Assembly: GCF_900636965.1 (NCBI RefSeq)
Contig: NZ_LR134331.1
Span: 558,001 to 622,000 of the forward strand
DNA from: Lacticaseibacillus rhamnosus
Lineage (GTDB): Bacteria > Bacillota > Bacilli > Lactobacillales > Lactobacillaceae
DNA length: 64,000 bases
Reading direction: 5' to 3'
The position numbers and the translations under genes were made by a program. Below are positions 26,012-35,528 of this stretch, one piece after another (within the stretch, counting starts at the first letter, position 1; the number at the start of each line of letters is the position of its first letter). The notes beneath the pieces are model-generated. The model saw only the letters and a list, made by a program, of their open reading frames with translations, did no database searches and had not been told where the DNA came from.

Positions 26012-26986
26012 TTAAAGACTTTTCTTTCGCGAAAGCTGCCGGATTAAGCGGCGCTGCACATGTTGCAGCTTATTAAACGGCAGGGCTTGCAACAAGGTGT
26101 TTAACACGATAAGAAAACCACCCAGCCACTCTGCCGGACCAAACGCAATGTGCAAGCGGGTGACTGCTAGTGTGGTGGCTGTCAATGGCTCAAACGCGCT
26201 GAGCATGCCCGTTGCGACTGGTGAAATGTAATGCAAGCTGCCTAAAACGAGCAGGTAAGCGAACATGGTGCCGAAAATTACGACAAAGGCAATGGCACCA
26301 AGATTAGGCAATGTCAGCACAGGATTGCGGCGTAGTACATATTGGGGCAAAAAGGGCAAACTCCCGAGCAGCATGGACCAGCCGGTGACTGCCCGCGCGT
26401 CATATTTGGCAAGCAAGGTGCGAGGTAACAACGTGTACAAAGCCTGACTCACGCCGGCCATAATTCCCCAGAAGACCGCAGCCGGTGCCAGACTCAGACT
26501 GGTGAGCCGTCCGCGCGTTACCAACAAGTAAGTGCCGATCAGCGCGAGAGTAATACTCACGAAATCAATGCGCCGCGGCATTTGGCGGGTAGCAAATGCG
26601 ACGTATAGCAAGATAAAAACTGGCCCCAGGAATTGCAGGATCGTGGCTGTGGCTGCATTGCCGGCACTAATGGCGAGAAAATAAGTCAGTTGGGAAGGCA
26701 CCATACCCAGAAAGGCGAAGAGAATTAGCAACATGGCATCATGCCGATTTTTCCAAATAGTGCCCAGTTGCCGTAAGTCTTTGAGCGAACTCCAGATAAC
26801 CAGCAATAATCCGGCAAAAAATAACCGGATGCCGACTAGCCATAACGGTCGCACCCCGGCGTTGGTAAATAACATTTGGGTGAATATACCGCTAGCACCC
26901 CAAAAGATGGCGCCAACAACAGCAAAAATGACGCCTTTTAGTTTCTGATCATTTTGGTTCACAAGGTGGGTTTCAGTGCGCGACAT
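26012..26986 (-). CDS. EamA/DMT-family transporter
   Basis: A 324-residue membrane protein with ten predicted helices in two EamA repeats (first: GVIFAVVGAIFWGASGIFTQ; second: LAPAAVFWGIMAGVSQALYTLLPR). Members export or import small metabolites, often amino acids. The substrate cannot be inferred. ATG 26986 follows GAAAGGAAAC; a TTG six codons earlier overlaps the ribosome site. It is monocistronic. Confidence 0.9.
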   Translation of the reverse strand: MSRTETHLVNQNDQKLKGVIFAVVGAIFWGASGIFTQMLFTNAGVRPLWLVGIRLFFAGLLLVIWSSLKDLRQLGTIWKNRHDAMLLILFAFLGMVPSQLTYFLAISAGNAATATILQFLGPVFILLYVAFATRQMPRRIDFVSITLALIGTYLLVTRGRLTSLSLAPAAVFWGIMAGVSQALYTLLPRTLLAKYDARAVTGWSMLLGSLPFLPQYVLRRNPVLTLPNLGAIAFVVIFGTMFAYLLVLGSLHYISPVATGMLSAFEPLTATTLAVTRLHIAFGPAEWLGGFLIVLNTLLQALPFNKLQHVQRRLIRQLSRKKSL

Positions 26987-27104
26987 GGCGGGTTTCCTTT
27001 CCAAAATAAACTATCCAGACCATTCTACGCAAAAAGCTGCTACTTGGCTAGTTCGTGCCTTGTTGATCAAACTTTCGAACAAGCCAACCGTTAAATCAGG
27101 CCAT

Positions 27105-27144
27105 TAAAAAACCTCGCAAACACGTCAAGCGCATTTGCGAGGCA
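27105..27144 (-). terminator. Terminator of the ABC exporter operon
   Basis: CCTCGCAAA ... TTTGCGAGG stem followed by six T on the minus strand, directly after the permease stop. Confidence 0.9.
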
Positions 27145-27150
27145 GGTTTG

Positions 27151-28869
27151 TTAGTCATTTTCAGTATTAATTCTGAGCTCATAGCGTAAGTTGGTCCGAT
27201 AGAAATGTCCGAGGAGTGCCCCGATAGAAGCGCCTAAAATAATGAGGCATAGCGGGAAGAGCCAGCTGGCCAGAAAGCCGCCGATGAAAATGACGGCCAT
27301 TGCCGCAATCAGGCCAATGGCGATGCTGACACACCCAACCGCACCACCGCTAAAGTTGGCATTGGCAGAATAGACACTGGCAAATGGAAATTGGCCGCCA
27401 ACCAGTGGCCAGCCCATCATGAGCGTGAAGCCATAAGTCAACACGATCACACTAATGCCGGCCAACAAGGATAACCAACCACCCATGATGGTTGTGACCA
27501 AGGTGATTAGCAACAGTGGCGGCAGGAAGAGTCGGGCGAACATGGCTTTAACCACGCCGCGTAGTAATAAGCCGTGGGTTGTGAACGGAACGTATTGGAA
27601 AACCGCCATCGCTTTTGGCTGACTTGAGAAGCGTAAGTTAACCAGCGCAGGAGCCAATGCCACGATCACGCCCATACCGGCATATGCAATATAGTGCTGG
27701 GCAGTTGCAAACGGCATATCGCGAATCTCGGTACTGATAAAAATCAACGGCAGAATAATGCCATACGCCAGCTGCGGGTAAACGCGTAACTTGTAATCAC
27801 GTTCGCTACCAAGCACCCGCCAGCCTAGTGTGAAATAAGTTCGCTCATCCCCGGGCCGGGTCATTAAAGTACTAATGCCGCGGAACCACCAACCAAGTTT
27901 CCGGGTACGTGCATCGCCTTGATTCAATTTTTCCAGATAGGACTCGAACGCGCCAGAATAATGTAAGAAGACGAGTGTGAGAACGCCGGGAACGACGATA
28001 CTTAAAATGGTTAATACGATACTTAATAAATTCACTTGACCCGCAAAAAGCATCGGCAGTCCGGCAAACCATGCTGGCACTGCTAGCAAGTATACCCAAC
28101 TGAATTCAGGAGCGAGTGACAGGTTGACTGACGACATTCCCCGCGGTAATAAATTAGGTAACTGTCCGCCAACGTAAATCCCGATCATCAATAGAATCTG
28201 GACTAAGTTGAGCATGTTGCGTAACCGTTCGCCATCGAAATAGCGTAATACCAGTAAATAAACAAATAAGGCGATCACTAAACTGAGGATACCGCTTAGT
28301 ATCAGTCCCAACAGCCCACCCACGGCTACCAGTGGTCCAAAGTGAAGACCGGTGATGACAATTCCCGGAATCCCCATTGCTAATAATGTGATGCCAAGAT
28401 AGAAGCAAACATTAAGGATGCGCGCAAAACTCAAAGTGCGATCATTGACCCCGCGTGAAGCAAAAACGGTTCGATCACGCGGATCAAGAATTAAACTCGA
28501 ATAAGTGGTTAGGATGTTCAGAAAACTTGTTAGCAGTTGAACGGAGAAAAAGATTGTGAACAGTGTCAAAGCCGAGGCCGGTAGAAACATCATCAGGCCA
28601 ATAATGACCCCGAAAAGCAGATTCCAGAGAAAACCGGTTCTCAGGCTGGCATCTTTACCGCGCTTACGCTGACTGAAAAGACTGCCCATGCCACTTGGCT
28701 CGCGGGCGGCCAGTAAATTTTTGGTGGCCAAAATGAGCCGCAACTGATCAAATTGGATACCGCGTTTTTCCAGCGCCGGGGCAAAGCGATTTAGCCAAGC
28801 AAACACTTTGGGTAATGGCATGGCGGCTGTGTTGACCGGTTCGGCTTGCGCTTTATTCAGCCGTTTCAT
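27151..28869 (-). CDS. ABC-2-type exporter permease (EcsB-like size)
   Basis: A 572-residue membrane protein with about twelve hydrophobic segments and a soluble N-terminus of about 80 residues. It has no ATPase motifs and is paired with the ABC ATPase whose gene ends 17 bases inside it. Large two-gene ABC exporters of this layout occur widely in Firmicutes and move lipids, peptides or drugs; the cargo here is unknown. I chose ATG 28869 with AGGCGGTG upstream. Confidence 0.85.
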   Translation of the reverse strand: MKRLNKAQAEPVNTAAMPLPKVFAWLNRFAPALEKRGIQFDQLRLILATKNLLAAREPSGMGSLFSQRKRGKDASLRTGFLWNLLFGVIIGLMMFLPASALTLFTIFFSVQLLTSFLNILTTYSSLILDPRDRTVFASRGVNDRTLSFARILNVCFYLGITLLAMGIPGIVITGLHFGPLVAVGGLLGLILSGILSLVIALFVYLLVLRYFDGERLRNMLNLVQILLMIGIYVGGQLPNLLPRGMSSVNLSLAPEFSWVYLLAVPAWFAGLPMLFAGQVNLLSIVLTILSIVVPGVLTLVFLHYSGAFESYLEKLNQGDARTRKLGWWFRGISTLMTRPGDERTYFTLGWRVLGSERDYKLRVYPQLAYGIILPLIFISTEIRDMPFATAQHYIAYAGMGVIVALAPALVNLRFSSQPKAMAVFQYVPFTTHGLLLRGVVKAMFARLFLPPLLLITLVTTIMGGWLSLLAGISVIVLTYGFTLMMGWPLVGGQFPFASVYSANANFSGGAVGCVSIAIGLIAAMAVIFIGGFLASWLFPLCLIILGASIGALLGHFYRTNLRYELRINTEND

Positions 28870-29653
28870 TAGAATCACCGCCTGTCACAATATCCACGAA
28901 TGTCTGGGCTTTTTGACCATGCTCGGCAAATCCGGTCAGATCGTTAAACAGCTGTTGCAGGTTGGTATCCGCTTCTTTAGCAAGGGTCTTAAACGGTCCA
29001 TCTGCAACCACCATCCCGTCATTAAGCAAGATGATGCGATCGGACAATTTTTGGACAACATCGAGAATATGGCTCGAATAAAAAATTGTCTTGCCGCGGT
29101 CGCGCAGGTTTTGTAAAACTTCTTCGATGACGAGCACCGTATTGGCATCCAGACCATTAAGCGGTTCATCCCAAAAGAGTATATCCGGATCATGCAATAG
29201 ACTGGCAATGATCAGCACCAATTGACGCATCCCTTTAGAATAAGAGGAAATTCGCCGATCGAATGCATCTTTCAAGTTAACCAGTTCTGCTAAGGCGAAT
29301 GCTTTTTGCTCGGCATCGGCGGCACTGAGACCATACAGTTGCCCGATCAGGCTGAGATATTCACGGGCAGTGAGCGCATCGAAAACATCGGCACTTTCCG
29401 GTACATAGCCAATGCGGCGTTTGTAGGCTGTCGCATTAGGTTTGAGTGGTTGACCGAACAATTCGATCGTACCGGCATCAGGCTGGAGCAAGCCGAGCAT
29501 CATTTTAACGGTGGTACTTTTACCGGCACCATTAGGACCAATGTAACCGACAATGTTGCCGGGGGTAATCGAGAAGCTGAGATCCTTGAGAACCTGTTTA
29601 GCGCCAAAACTTTTCACGATATGATTCAATGAAACAATGGGTTCTGCCATCAT
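28853..29653 (-). CDS. ABC transporter ATP-binding protein
   Basis: A 266-residue ATPase with Walker A GPNGAGKST near residue 39, Q-loop YVPES, signature SYSKGMRQ, Walker B ILFWDEPLNGLD and H-loop SSHILD. All catalytic residues are present, and the YSKGMRQ signature is typical of ABC-2 exporters. ATG 29653 follows AAAGGAGG; a second ATG three bases on is also possible. It is translationally coupled to the permease by a 17-base overlap. Confidence 0.92.
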   Translation of the reverse strand: MMAEPIVSLNHIVKSFGAKQVLKDLSFSITPGNIVGYIGPNGAGKSTTVKMMLGLLQPDAGTIELFGQPLKPNATAYKRRIGYVPESADVFDALTAREYLSLIGQLYGLSAADAEQKAFALAELVNLKDAFDRRISSYSKGMRQLVLIIASLLHDPDILFWDEPLNGLDANTVLVIEEVLQNLRDRGKTIFYSSHILDVVQKLSDRIILLNDGMVVADGPFKTLAKEADTNLQQLFNDLTGFAEHGQKAQTFVDIVTGGDSNETAE

Positions 29654-29810
29654 AATGGCCTCCTTTAGTCGGGCGTTGTTATGTATGTATGTCATCGGCG
29701 TTAGTCAATGATGTGATCGAAAATGGTACGGCAATGCTTGCGCTGATTATGACAGAAAAAATTATGCGTGTATAGGCAAACGACTTATTTATAACGTATT
29801 TTTCGGGTAT

Positions 29811-29842
29811 AAAAAGAACACTGCTGAGATTTAGCAGTGTTA
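29811..29842 (-). terminator. Terminator after the ECF S-component
   Basis: AACACTGCT / AGCAGTGTT stem with seven-base loop, then T run on the minus strand. Confidence 0.85.
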
Positions 29843-29904
29843 GATAAATGCTTAGACTTCTGGACTAGTCCACAATAAAGGCTGATTAAAGAACATAAAC
29901 GAGC

Positions 29905-30453
29905 TTAACTATTAAACCGTTTGAATAGTGGACGAAGCATAAAGTACAGGATAGGCACGATAATCGCTGTGGCAATGGAATTGATGACCGTTGCGGGAAG
30001 ACTTAAAAAGGCACCAACAACCGCGGTTTTTAAGATGGTTCCGACCATGAGTGCTTCGACGATACCGGTTAAGTAAGAAGTGACGATTTTGGTTAGCCCG
30101 GCAACAATGGCAATGGTGATAATATACTGCGGCTTGTCCTGATGCTTGAAAGCCTTAACCAACGCACTGACAACAATGGCCATGACGATTGCTTCCAAGG
30201 CAGTTAGCCATGAGGTGGCAGCATAACCGTTAAGCAAATCAAAGCCACCAAGACCAACCACAGCCGCAAATCCGCCAAGCCGCCCACCAAGAAATAAAAT
30301 TGCGAGCACCATGAGCGGATTGCCAAAGTGAATAAACGGCCGCCCGACCATCGCAGGGATGGGAATACGCAAAAGGGAGATGCCGATGTAAATAATGGCA
30401 GCAAACAAGCCGGTAAAGATAATGTTTTTCAAGGAATGTCGTGAAACTTGCAT
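29905..30453 (-). CDS. ECF transporter S-component, probably for vitamin B6
   Basis: A 182-residue, six-helix substrate-capture protein of an energy-coupling-factor transporter. The N-terminal IIFTGLFAAIIYIGISLLRIP and the GRPFIHFGNPLMVLAILFLGGRLG segment are typical of the HmpT/PdxU-like S-components. It needs the shared EcfA-EcfA'-EcfT module, which is not in the window. Its upstream neighbour on the same strand is a pyridoxal kinase, so I infer pyridoxine/pyridoxal as ligand; the assignment rests on context. ATG is preceded by GGAGGTTTTCCC. Confidence 0.8.
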   Translation of the reverse strand: MQVSRHSLKNIIFTGLFAAIIYIGISLLRIPIPAMVGRPFIHFGNPLMVLAILFLGGRLGGFAAVVGLGGFDLLNGYAATSWLTALEAIVMAIVVSALVKAFKHQDKPQYIITIAIVAGLTKIVTSYLTGIVEALMVGTILKTAVVGAFLSLPATVINSIATAIIVPILYFMLRPLFKRFNS

Positions 30454-30474
30454 GGGAAAACCTCCAAAAAAAGT

Positions 30475-30589
30475 GAGCGCGAGCCGGCGCGGTTAGAAGT
30501 CGGAGTGTAAGTGGCCTCAGGCGTGATGGCCGGGTTTTGGCCATTGCGCCTGAGGTCCTTACACGCAGACTTCTGCGCCGGGGAGCGCG
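30475..30589 (+). repeat. Palindromic repeat family A, full copy 4
   Basis: Same orientation as copy 1. The inner arms are CCTCAGGCG and CGCCTGAGG instead of CCTTAAGCG and CGCTTAAGG, changed on both sides so pairing is kept. It lies between the S-component and kinase genes. Confidence 0.9.
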
Positions 30590-30600
30590 TTATAGGAAAG

Positions 30601-30637
30601 TAAGCGCGAGCCGGCTTCTGCGCTGGCGAATGCGTTA
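30601..30637 (+). repeat. Palindromic repeat family A, short form
   Basis: Only the two ends are present: GCGCGAGCCGG joined directly to CTTCTGCGCTGGCGAATGCG. It lies twelve bases after full copy 4. Confidence 0.65.
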
Positions 30638-30684
30638 TGGTGGAATCTAGTTTATAAAAAATAATGCCACAATAGCCGAAATCT

Positions 30685-31509
30685 CTACGGCAGTTCTTTA
30701 CTAATAGCCGAAATGACCCCAGTTAAATTCAAGCCATATTTGGGATTGGTATTCGTAGCCAAAGTGGCTTTAATGGCAATTTGCGCGGCAATCATGCCGA
30801 TCGCTGCAGCTTGACGTAAAGTTTGTCCTTTTAGCAAGGCGCTTGCCAAAGCAGCGGCGAAAAGATCGCCTGTGCCGAAATAATGCCCGGGTTCTTTGGG
30901 CTGAGCGAGTGCAAGTGGGCCACCTTGTGCATCCACCCCGATAACGGCCACTTGGTTATGGTACGGCACGCCGGTGATTAAGACGGCACTGTTGAATTGG
31001 GTGTAAAGACGTCTGGCCAAAGCGCTCACCGCTTTAGGATCGGTTGGTGCAGTTAAAGGTTCTTCCAGCAGTAGTTGTGCTTCAGTCACATTTGGGGTTA
31101 AAACAGTGGCTCGCTGCGCTAATCGCTGCATGGTAGCAACATACTGTGAATCAAAGCCCTTATAACGTTTGCCATCATCGCCCATCACCGGATCGATGAG
31201 GATAAGGTGAGATTGGAACTTAGGCAGCCAACGTTCCCATTGATCAGCAGCGCCTTGGCCCAAGTAGCCGAGGTAGATCCCGTCAGGATTTAGTTGCAGT
31301 TGTTGCCAATGTTTGAGAATACCGGACATTTCCGAACTAAGATCCAGATAGGTATTCGCGCCGAGTCCGCCGGTGTGGCTGGAAAGCAAGGCAGTGGGTA
31401 AGACATACGGCGTTAAACCCAAGCCGGCCACAAGTGGTAAGGCAACGCCCATCGAAACCTGACCGACACCGCAAAGATCCTGACTGATAATGATACTTTT
31501 AGTCGACAA
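30685..31509 (-). CDS. pdxK: Pyridoxal/pyridoxamine kinase
   Basis: A 274-residue ribokinase-fold enzyme that phosphorylates B6 vitamers to pyridoxal 5'-phosphate. The N-terminus IISQDLCGVGQVSMGVALPLV, the LLSSHTGG loop, DPVMGDDGKRY, TPNVTEAQLL and the late catalytic segment GTGDLFAA are characteristic of PdxK/PdxY. The start is TTG at 31509, after AAAGGAG. It lies about 230 bases upstream of the ECF S-component with repeats between them. Together they form a B6 uptake and trapping pair feeding the PLP enzymes. Confidence 0.9.
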   Translation of the reverse strand: MSTKSIIISQDLCGVGQVSMGVALPLVAGLGLTPYVLPTALLSSHTGGLGANTYLDLSSEMSGILKHWQQLQLNPDGIYLGYLGQGAADQWERWLPKFQSHLILIDPVMGDDGKRYKGFDSQYVATMQRLAQRATVLTPNVTEAQLLLEEPLTAPTDPKAVSALARRLYTQFNSAVLITGVPYHNQVAVIGVDAQGGPLALAQPKEPGHYFGTGDLFAAALASALLKGQTLRQAAAIGMIAAQIAIKATLATNTNPKYGLNLTGVISAISKELP

Positions 31510-31720
31510 ATGAATCTCCTTTCTTTTTAACTAGTTGTTAACTTTGAGAATGGCGAAATTATGGCAATTTGTCAAATGAAATTTAATCATTCTTTCTGGT
31601 CTCACATCATTATTCGGCTAACTGGGAATGGCAAGGTTTGGTCAAAAATCATTTGGACTGTGCATCGATCCTGAGTCATTTTGAAATGAAGGTTGCTTAA
31701 ACGTTTTCCCGCTTGTGCAC

Positions 31721-31775
31721 AAAACCCGTTTTCTTTGCGTGGGTTTAACTGACCACGGCAAAGAAAACGGGTTGC
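31721..31775 (-). terminator. Terminator of the metE-metF operon
   Basis: AACCCGTTTTCTTTGC and complement GCAAAGAAAACGGGTT, stem-loop followed by T run on the minus strand. Confidence 0.88.
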
Positions 31776-31796
31776 AAAGTGTGTGCTCTTGGAAGA

Positions 31797-32669
31797 TTAA
31801 GCATTACGAATGGTCTGAGTAGCGGCTGCAATGCGTTTAACGACAGTCGGGTTGTCCATCGTGTAAATGTGAATACCATCAACGCCATGGACCAGTAGAT
31901 CAATGATTTGATCGATGGCATAGGCGATACCGGCATCCCGCATGGCTTCCTTGTTACCGGAAAAATGCTGCATCATGGCGACGAACTTTGGGGGTAAGTG
32001 AACGCCTGCCATTGTTGCCATGCGCTCAATTTGGTGTTCATTAATCACCGGCATAATCCCGGCTTCAATGGGCACATTAATGCCGGCTAATGCCGCACGC
32101 TCACGGAATTGATAGAAAACCTGATTATCGAAGAAAAGCTGACTAATCAACTGGCTTGCTCCGGCATCGACTTTTTCCTTGAGATGGCGAATATCGCTCA
32201 CAACGTCTGGTGACTCGGGATGCTTTTCCGGGTAACAGGCGCCGACAACATCAAAGTCGCCAACTTGGTGAATGTGTTCGATTAAATTGCAGGCATAAGG
32301 GAAGTCTTCACTGACGCGTCCGGATTTTGGGATGTCGCCGCGTAAAGCCAAGATGTTGTCAATGCCGGCTTCCTGAAACCCACGCAGCTCAGCATCGACT
32401 TGGGCGCGCGTGAGTTGGGCAGCAGGAAGATGGGCAACGGGTTCAAGGTTGAATTCATCCTTGATCAACTTAGCCACTTCCAAGGTTCCCATGTGCGGTT
32501 TGTTGCCACTAGCACCAAATGTGACGGAAACAAAGTCCGGATCGGCGGCTTTAACCGCGTCCAAAGTGTTGAGGATGGGGCGCATGGCGATGTTCGTCGC
32601 ATTTTTACGCGGGGGAAACACTTCAAATGAGATGACTTGATGATCTTTAAAGCACTGGCTGATTTTCAT
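31797..32669 (-). CDS. metF: Methylenetetrahydrofolate reductase
   Basis: A 290-residue flavoprotein that reduces 5,10-methylene-THF to 5-methyl-THF, the methyl donor for MetE. Motifs are SFEVFPPRKN at the N-terminus, FVSVTFGASGN near 57, HLPAAQLTRAQ, NILALRGDIP near 111, and QLISQLFFDN near 180, all standard for MetF. ATG 32669 has AAGGAA upstream. The frame could extend 71 codons into metE, but that is overlap only. Its start lies 23 bases inside the end of metE, so the two are coupled. Confidence 0.94.
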   Translation of the reverse strand: MKISQCFKDHQVISFEVFPPRKNATNIAMRPILNTLDAVKAADPDFVSVTFGASGNKPHMGTLEVAKLIKDEFNLEPVAHLPAAQLTRAQVDAELRGFQEAGIDNILALRGDIPKSGRVSEDFPYACNLIEHIHQVGDFDVVGACYPEKHPESPDVVSDIRHLKEKVDAGASQLISQLFFDNQVFYQFRERAALAGINVPIEAGIMPVINEHQIERMATMAGVHLPPKFVAMMQHFSGNKEAMRDAGIAYAIDQIIDLLVHGVDGIHIYTMDNPTVVKRIAAATQTIRNA

Positions 32670-34932
32670 GAGTAAGTTCCTTACGCACTTGTTTAGCAGC
32701 GGCAACCATGTTGATGAGGCTGGCCTTGGTTTCAGGGACATCGCGAGTCTTGAGACCGCAATCTGGATTGATCCAAACGTGGTCAGCAGGCAGCCGCTTG
32801 AGAATTTCGTGGATAATATGCACAATTTCGTCTTTAGACGGGATTCGTGGAGAGTGGATGTCGTAGACGCCAGGGCCAACATGAGTCTGGAAGTGGGTGG
32901 CTTTTAGAATATCCAAAAGGCTAAAGTCGGAGCGGGCCGCTTCAAAGGAGATTACATCGGCATCGAGATCATCGATTGCTTTAATGATGTCGCCAAATTG
33001 CGAATAGCACATATGCGTGTGAATCTGGGTTTCCGGTTTCACTTTGCTGGCAACTAGCCGAAATGCCGGAACTGCCCAGTCCAGATATTTCGGATACCAG
33101 TCTTTTTTACGCAGCGGCAAGTTTTCGCGTAAGGCCGGTTCGTCAATCTGGATAATCTTAATGCCGTGTTTTTCAAGATCGAGCACTTCATCTTCCAAGG
33201 CTAAGGCGATTTGTTCCACACTGGTTTTTTGACTTAAATCTTCACGCGGGAAGGACCAGTTGTAAATGGTGACTGGGCCCGTGAGCATGCCCTTGACGAG
33301 ATGATCGGTTTGACTTTGGGCAAAGACGGTTTCGGCAACGGTAATCGGTTTGGTGCGGACGACATCGCCCCAGATAATCGGTGGTTTAACGCCCCTGGTG
33401 CCATAGCTTTGAACCCAACCATTATCGGTAAAGCGGAACCCGCCAAAGTTTTCGCCAAAATATTCCACCATGTCGTTGCGTTCGAATTCACCGTGCACGA
33501 GAACATCCAGGCCAATTTCTTCTTGGAATCTGAGCCATTCGATTTCTTCTTTGTGGTTGAAGGCGGTGTATTCGTCTTCGGTAATTTCGTGGCGGCGGAA
33601 CTTGGCCCGATTGCGCCGAACTTCAGCTGTTTGGGGGAATGAGCCGATGGTGGTCGTTGGCAGCAGCGGGAGTTTGAATTCTTTTGCTTGGATAGCAAGT
33701 CGGGTTTTGCGCTCAGGCGTGCGTTTGTAATCTTCCGGCGTCAAAGCGGCAATTTTGGCATTCAAGGCTTTATTTTCCTGATAACGCGGTTTACTGAAAA
33801 GGGCAACGTTGGCTTGATAAGCAGCATGATCCGCGCCGGTGTGGAAAATGGCATCTAACTCATGCAGTTCGTTGAGTTTTTCTTCGGCAAAGGCCAAATA
33901 TTGCTTTTCTTCAGGTTTCAGATGGGCTTCATTGCGAAGTGTATATGGGACATGCAAGAGTGAGGTCGAGGTGCTTAATACCAGCTTGTCCGTAATGGTT
34001 GCCAGTTGTTTGATCGTTGCCAAGGCATCGGCATAATGTGTCCGCCAAATGTTCTTACCATTCACGATTCCTGCAAATAAGGTGGCGTGCGCTGGGAAGC
34101 CGTGTTGTTTGAGCAGATCAAGATTGGCATATCCTTCGACAAAATCCAGCCCGAAGCCGTCAAATGGCAACTTTTGAATACGGTCAAACGAATCGGTTAA
34201 ATCGCCAAAGTAAGTCTGAACCAGGATTTTGGTAGCCTTTTTTTGGGCCAAAATTGGGGTATAAAGCCGTTCGAATAAAGCAAGGTCGGCATCGGTTTGG
34301 TCATAAACCAGCGCCGGTTCGTCAAGTTGTACCCAGTCAGCTCCAGCTTGATGCAAGCGATCAATGATGGTCGTGTACGCAGAAATCAGGTCGGCAACAA
34401 AGTCATCAGGCACAACATCAATGAAGCGAGACAATTTCAGTAACGTATACGGGCCAATCAAAGTCGGGCGCCTGTTAATGCCTAGCGCTTTAGCTTCTTC
34501 AAATTGCGCGAAAAGCTGCCAATCCGTTACTTGGATCTGGGTATCGTGATCGAATTCAGGTACCAAGTAATGATAGTTGGTGTTGAACCACTTTTTCATC
34601 GCCAGCGCTTTAACGTCGCCGGCCTCTCCTTGATAGCCACGCGCTTGGGCAAAGTAGGTGTCAAGCGGTGATAAGTTCAGGTCTTGGTAGCGCTTGGGTA
34701 CAATGTTTAAAAGATTTGCAACGTCCAAAGTGTTATCGAAGAATGAAAAGTCACCGGTTGGAATCTGATCAATCCCAGCAGCTTGAATGGTTTCCCAGTG
34801 AGCTTTCCGCAGTGCTTTAGCTTTTTCCTGCAAGTCTTGGGCAGAAATTTGATGCTTGAAATATTTTTGGGTTGCAAATTTTAATTCCCGATGTTCGCCA
34901 ATGCGTGGGTAGCCGATAATCGTTGTTGTCAT
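32647..34932 (-). CDS. metE: Cobalamin-independent methionine synthase
   Basis: A 761-residue enzyme transferring the methyl group of 5-methyl-THF polyglutamate to homocysteine. The N-terminal half begins TTTIIGYPRIGEHRELKF. The C-terminal catalytic half starts at LPLLPTTTIGSFPQT and carries the zinc site: His and Cys in HTHMCYSQF, and Cys in WINPDCGLKTR. The length is as expected. ATG 34932 follows AGGAGG with a five-base gap; the frame upstream lacks such a site. It is preceded by a Met T-box and overlaps metF, forming a methionine synthesis operon. Confidence 0.96.
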   Translation of the reverse strand: MTTTIIGYPRIGEHRELKFATQKYFKHQISAQDLQEKAKALRKAHWETIQAAGIDQIPTGDFSFFDNTLDVANLLNIVPKRYQDLNLSPLDTYFAQARGYQGEAGDVKALAMKKWFNTNYHYLVPEFDHDTQIQVTDWQLFAQFEEAKALGINRRPTLIGPYTLLKLSRFIDVVPDDFVADLISAYTTIIDRLHQAGADWVQLDEPALVYDQTDADLALFERLYTPILAQKKATKILVQTYFGDLTDSFDRIQKLPFDGFGLDFVEGYANLDLLKQHGFPAHATLFAGIVNGKNIWRTHYADALATIKQLATITDKLVLSTSTSLLHVPYTLRNEAHLKPEEKQYLAFAEEKLNELHELDAIFHTGADHAAYQANVALFSKPRYQENKALNAKIAALTPEDYKRTPERKTRLAIQAKEFKLPLLPTTTIGSFPQTAEVRRNRAKFRRHEITEDEYTAFNHKEEIEWLRFQEEIGLDVLVHGEFERNDMVEYFGENFGGFRFTDNGWVQSYGTRGVKPPIIWGDVVRTKPITVAETVFAQSQTDHLVKGMLTGPVTIYNWSFPREDLSQKTSVEQIALALEDEVLDLEKHGIKIIQIDEPALRENLPLRKKDWYPKYLDWAVPAFRLVASKVKPETQIHTHMCYSQFGDIIKAIDDLDADVISFEAARSDFSLLDILKATHFQTHVGPGVYDIHSPRIPSKDEIVHIIHEILKRLPADHVWINPDCGLKTRDVPETKASLINMVAAAKQVRKELTHENQPVL

Positions 34933-34951
34933 AAAAATCCTCCTAGGTAAA

Positions 34952-34987
34952 TGAGCGTGAACCGGTTTTTGCACCGGTGAACGCGTT
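34952..34987 (+). repeat. Palindromic repeat family A, short form
   Basis: TGAGCGTGAACCGG and CCGGTGAACGCG, the family ends with a TTTTTGCA loop. It lies in the metE leader between T-box terminator and start codon. Confidence 0.65.
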
Positions 34988-35102
34988 AAAAGTCAGTGCT
35001 GTGGAAACGAATACTGATCAGCTGTGCAAATTAGCCAACCATGTCAGCTTTTATCAAAAACCTTGCCAAAAGATGCGGTCATTTAGGCGTACGGCACATT
35101 TG

Positions 35103-35381
35103 AAAATAAAAAAGCCGTCCTTGGCCCAGACATAGCTTGTCTGGGCCAAGGACGGCTTACCGTGGTACCACCTTGGTTTGAAAGCTGCTCACACAACTTT
35201 CCTCAATCAGTCCGACAGTATTCACTGTGAGACCTAACGCAATAATGGGCGTCCCCATGTGTGCTTTGCCATTGCTCGGCACACCTGCATCACCAAGACC
35301 ATATTCGCTGGCATTTTTAGATGTCCTTTCACCAAAATGGACACTCTCTAAACAAAAAATGAACAGCTACTCATCTTTCCG
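35103..35381 (-). promoter_or_regulatory. T-box leader, Met specifier, upstream of metE
   Basis: On the minus strand Stem I begins AAAGATGAGTA and closes with GTCTT. The specifier loop is GCGAAT-ATG-G, with ATG (Met) at 35302-35300. The T-box core AAGGTGGTACCACGG lies at 35174-35160. The terminator is a 20-base-pair stem (GCCGTCCTTGGCCCAGACA and complement) with six T (35157-35107). It should allow metE-metF expression when tRNA-Met is uncharged. Confidence 0.92.
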
Positions 35382-35399
35382 CATTTCAATGTTGCGACT

Positions 35400-35428
35400 A
35401 GCATACTGACAATTGTGATAGTTGTCAA
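35400..35428 (-). promoter_or_regulatory. Promoter of the metE-metF transcript
   Basis: TTGACA (35428-35423), 17-base spacer, TATGCT (35405-35400). Confidence 0.82.
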
Positions 35429-35528
35429 GTTGTTTATTAGTTATATAGTTATCAATTTGGTTGTCAATTAAGAACTCCCAACAGCGATGTGATTGGTTAC
35501 CTTGTTCGAAAATTATGATAGAAAGCAA

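Noticed and set aside
28853-28869. Frameshift between ATPase and permease genes
   Set aside because: Both proteins are complete; the 17-base overlap is normal translational coupling.
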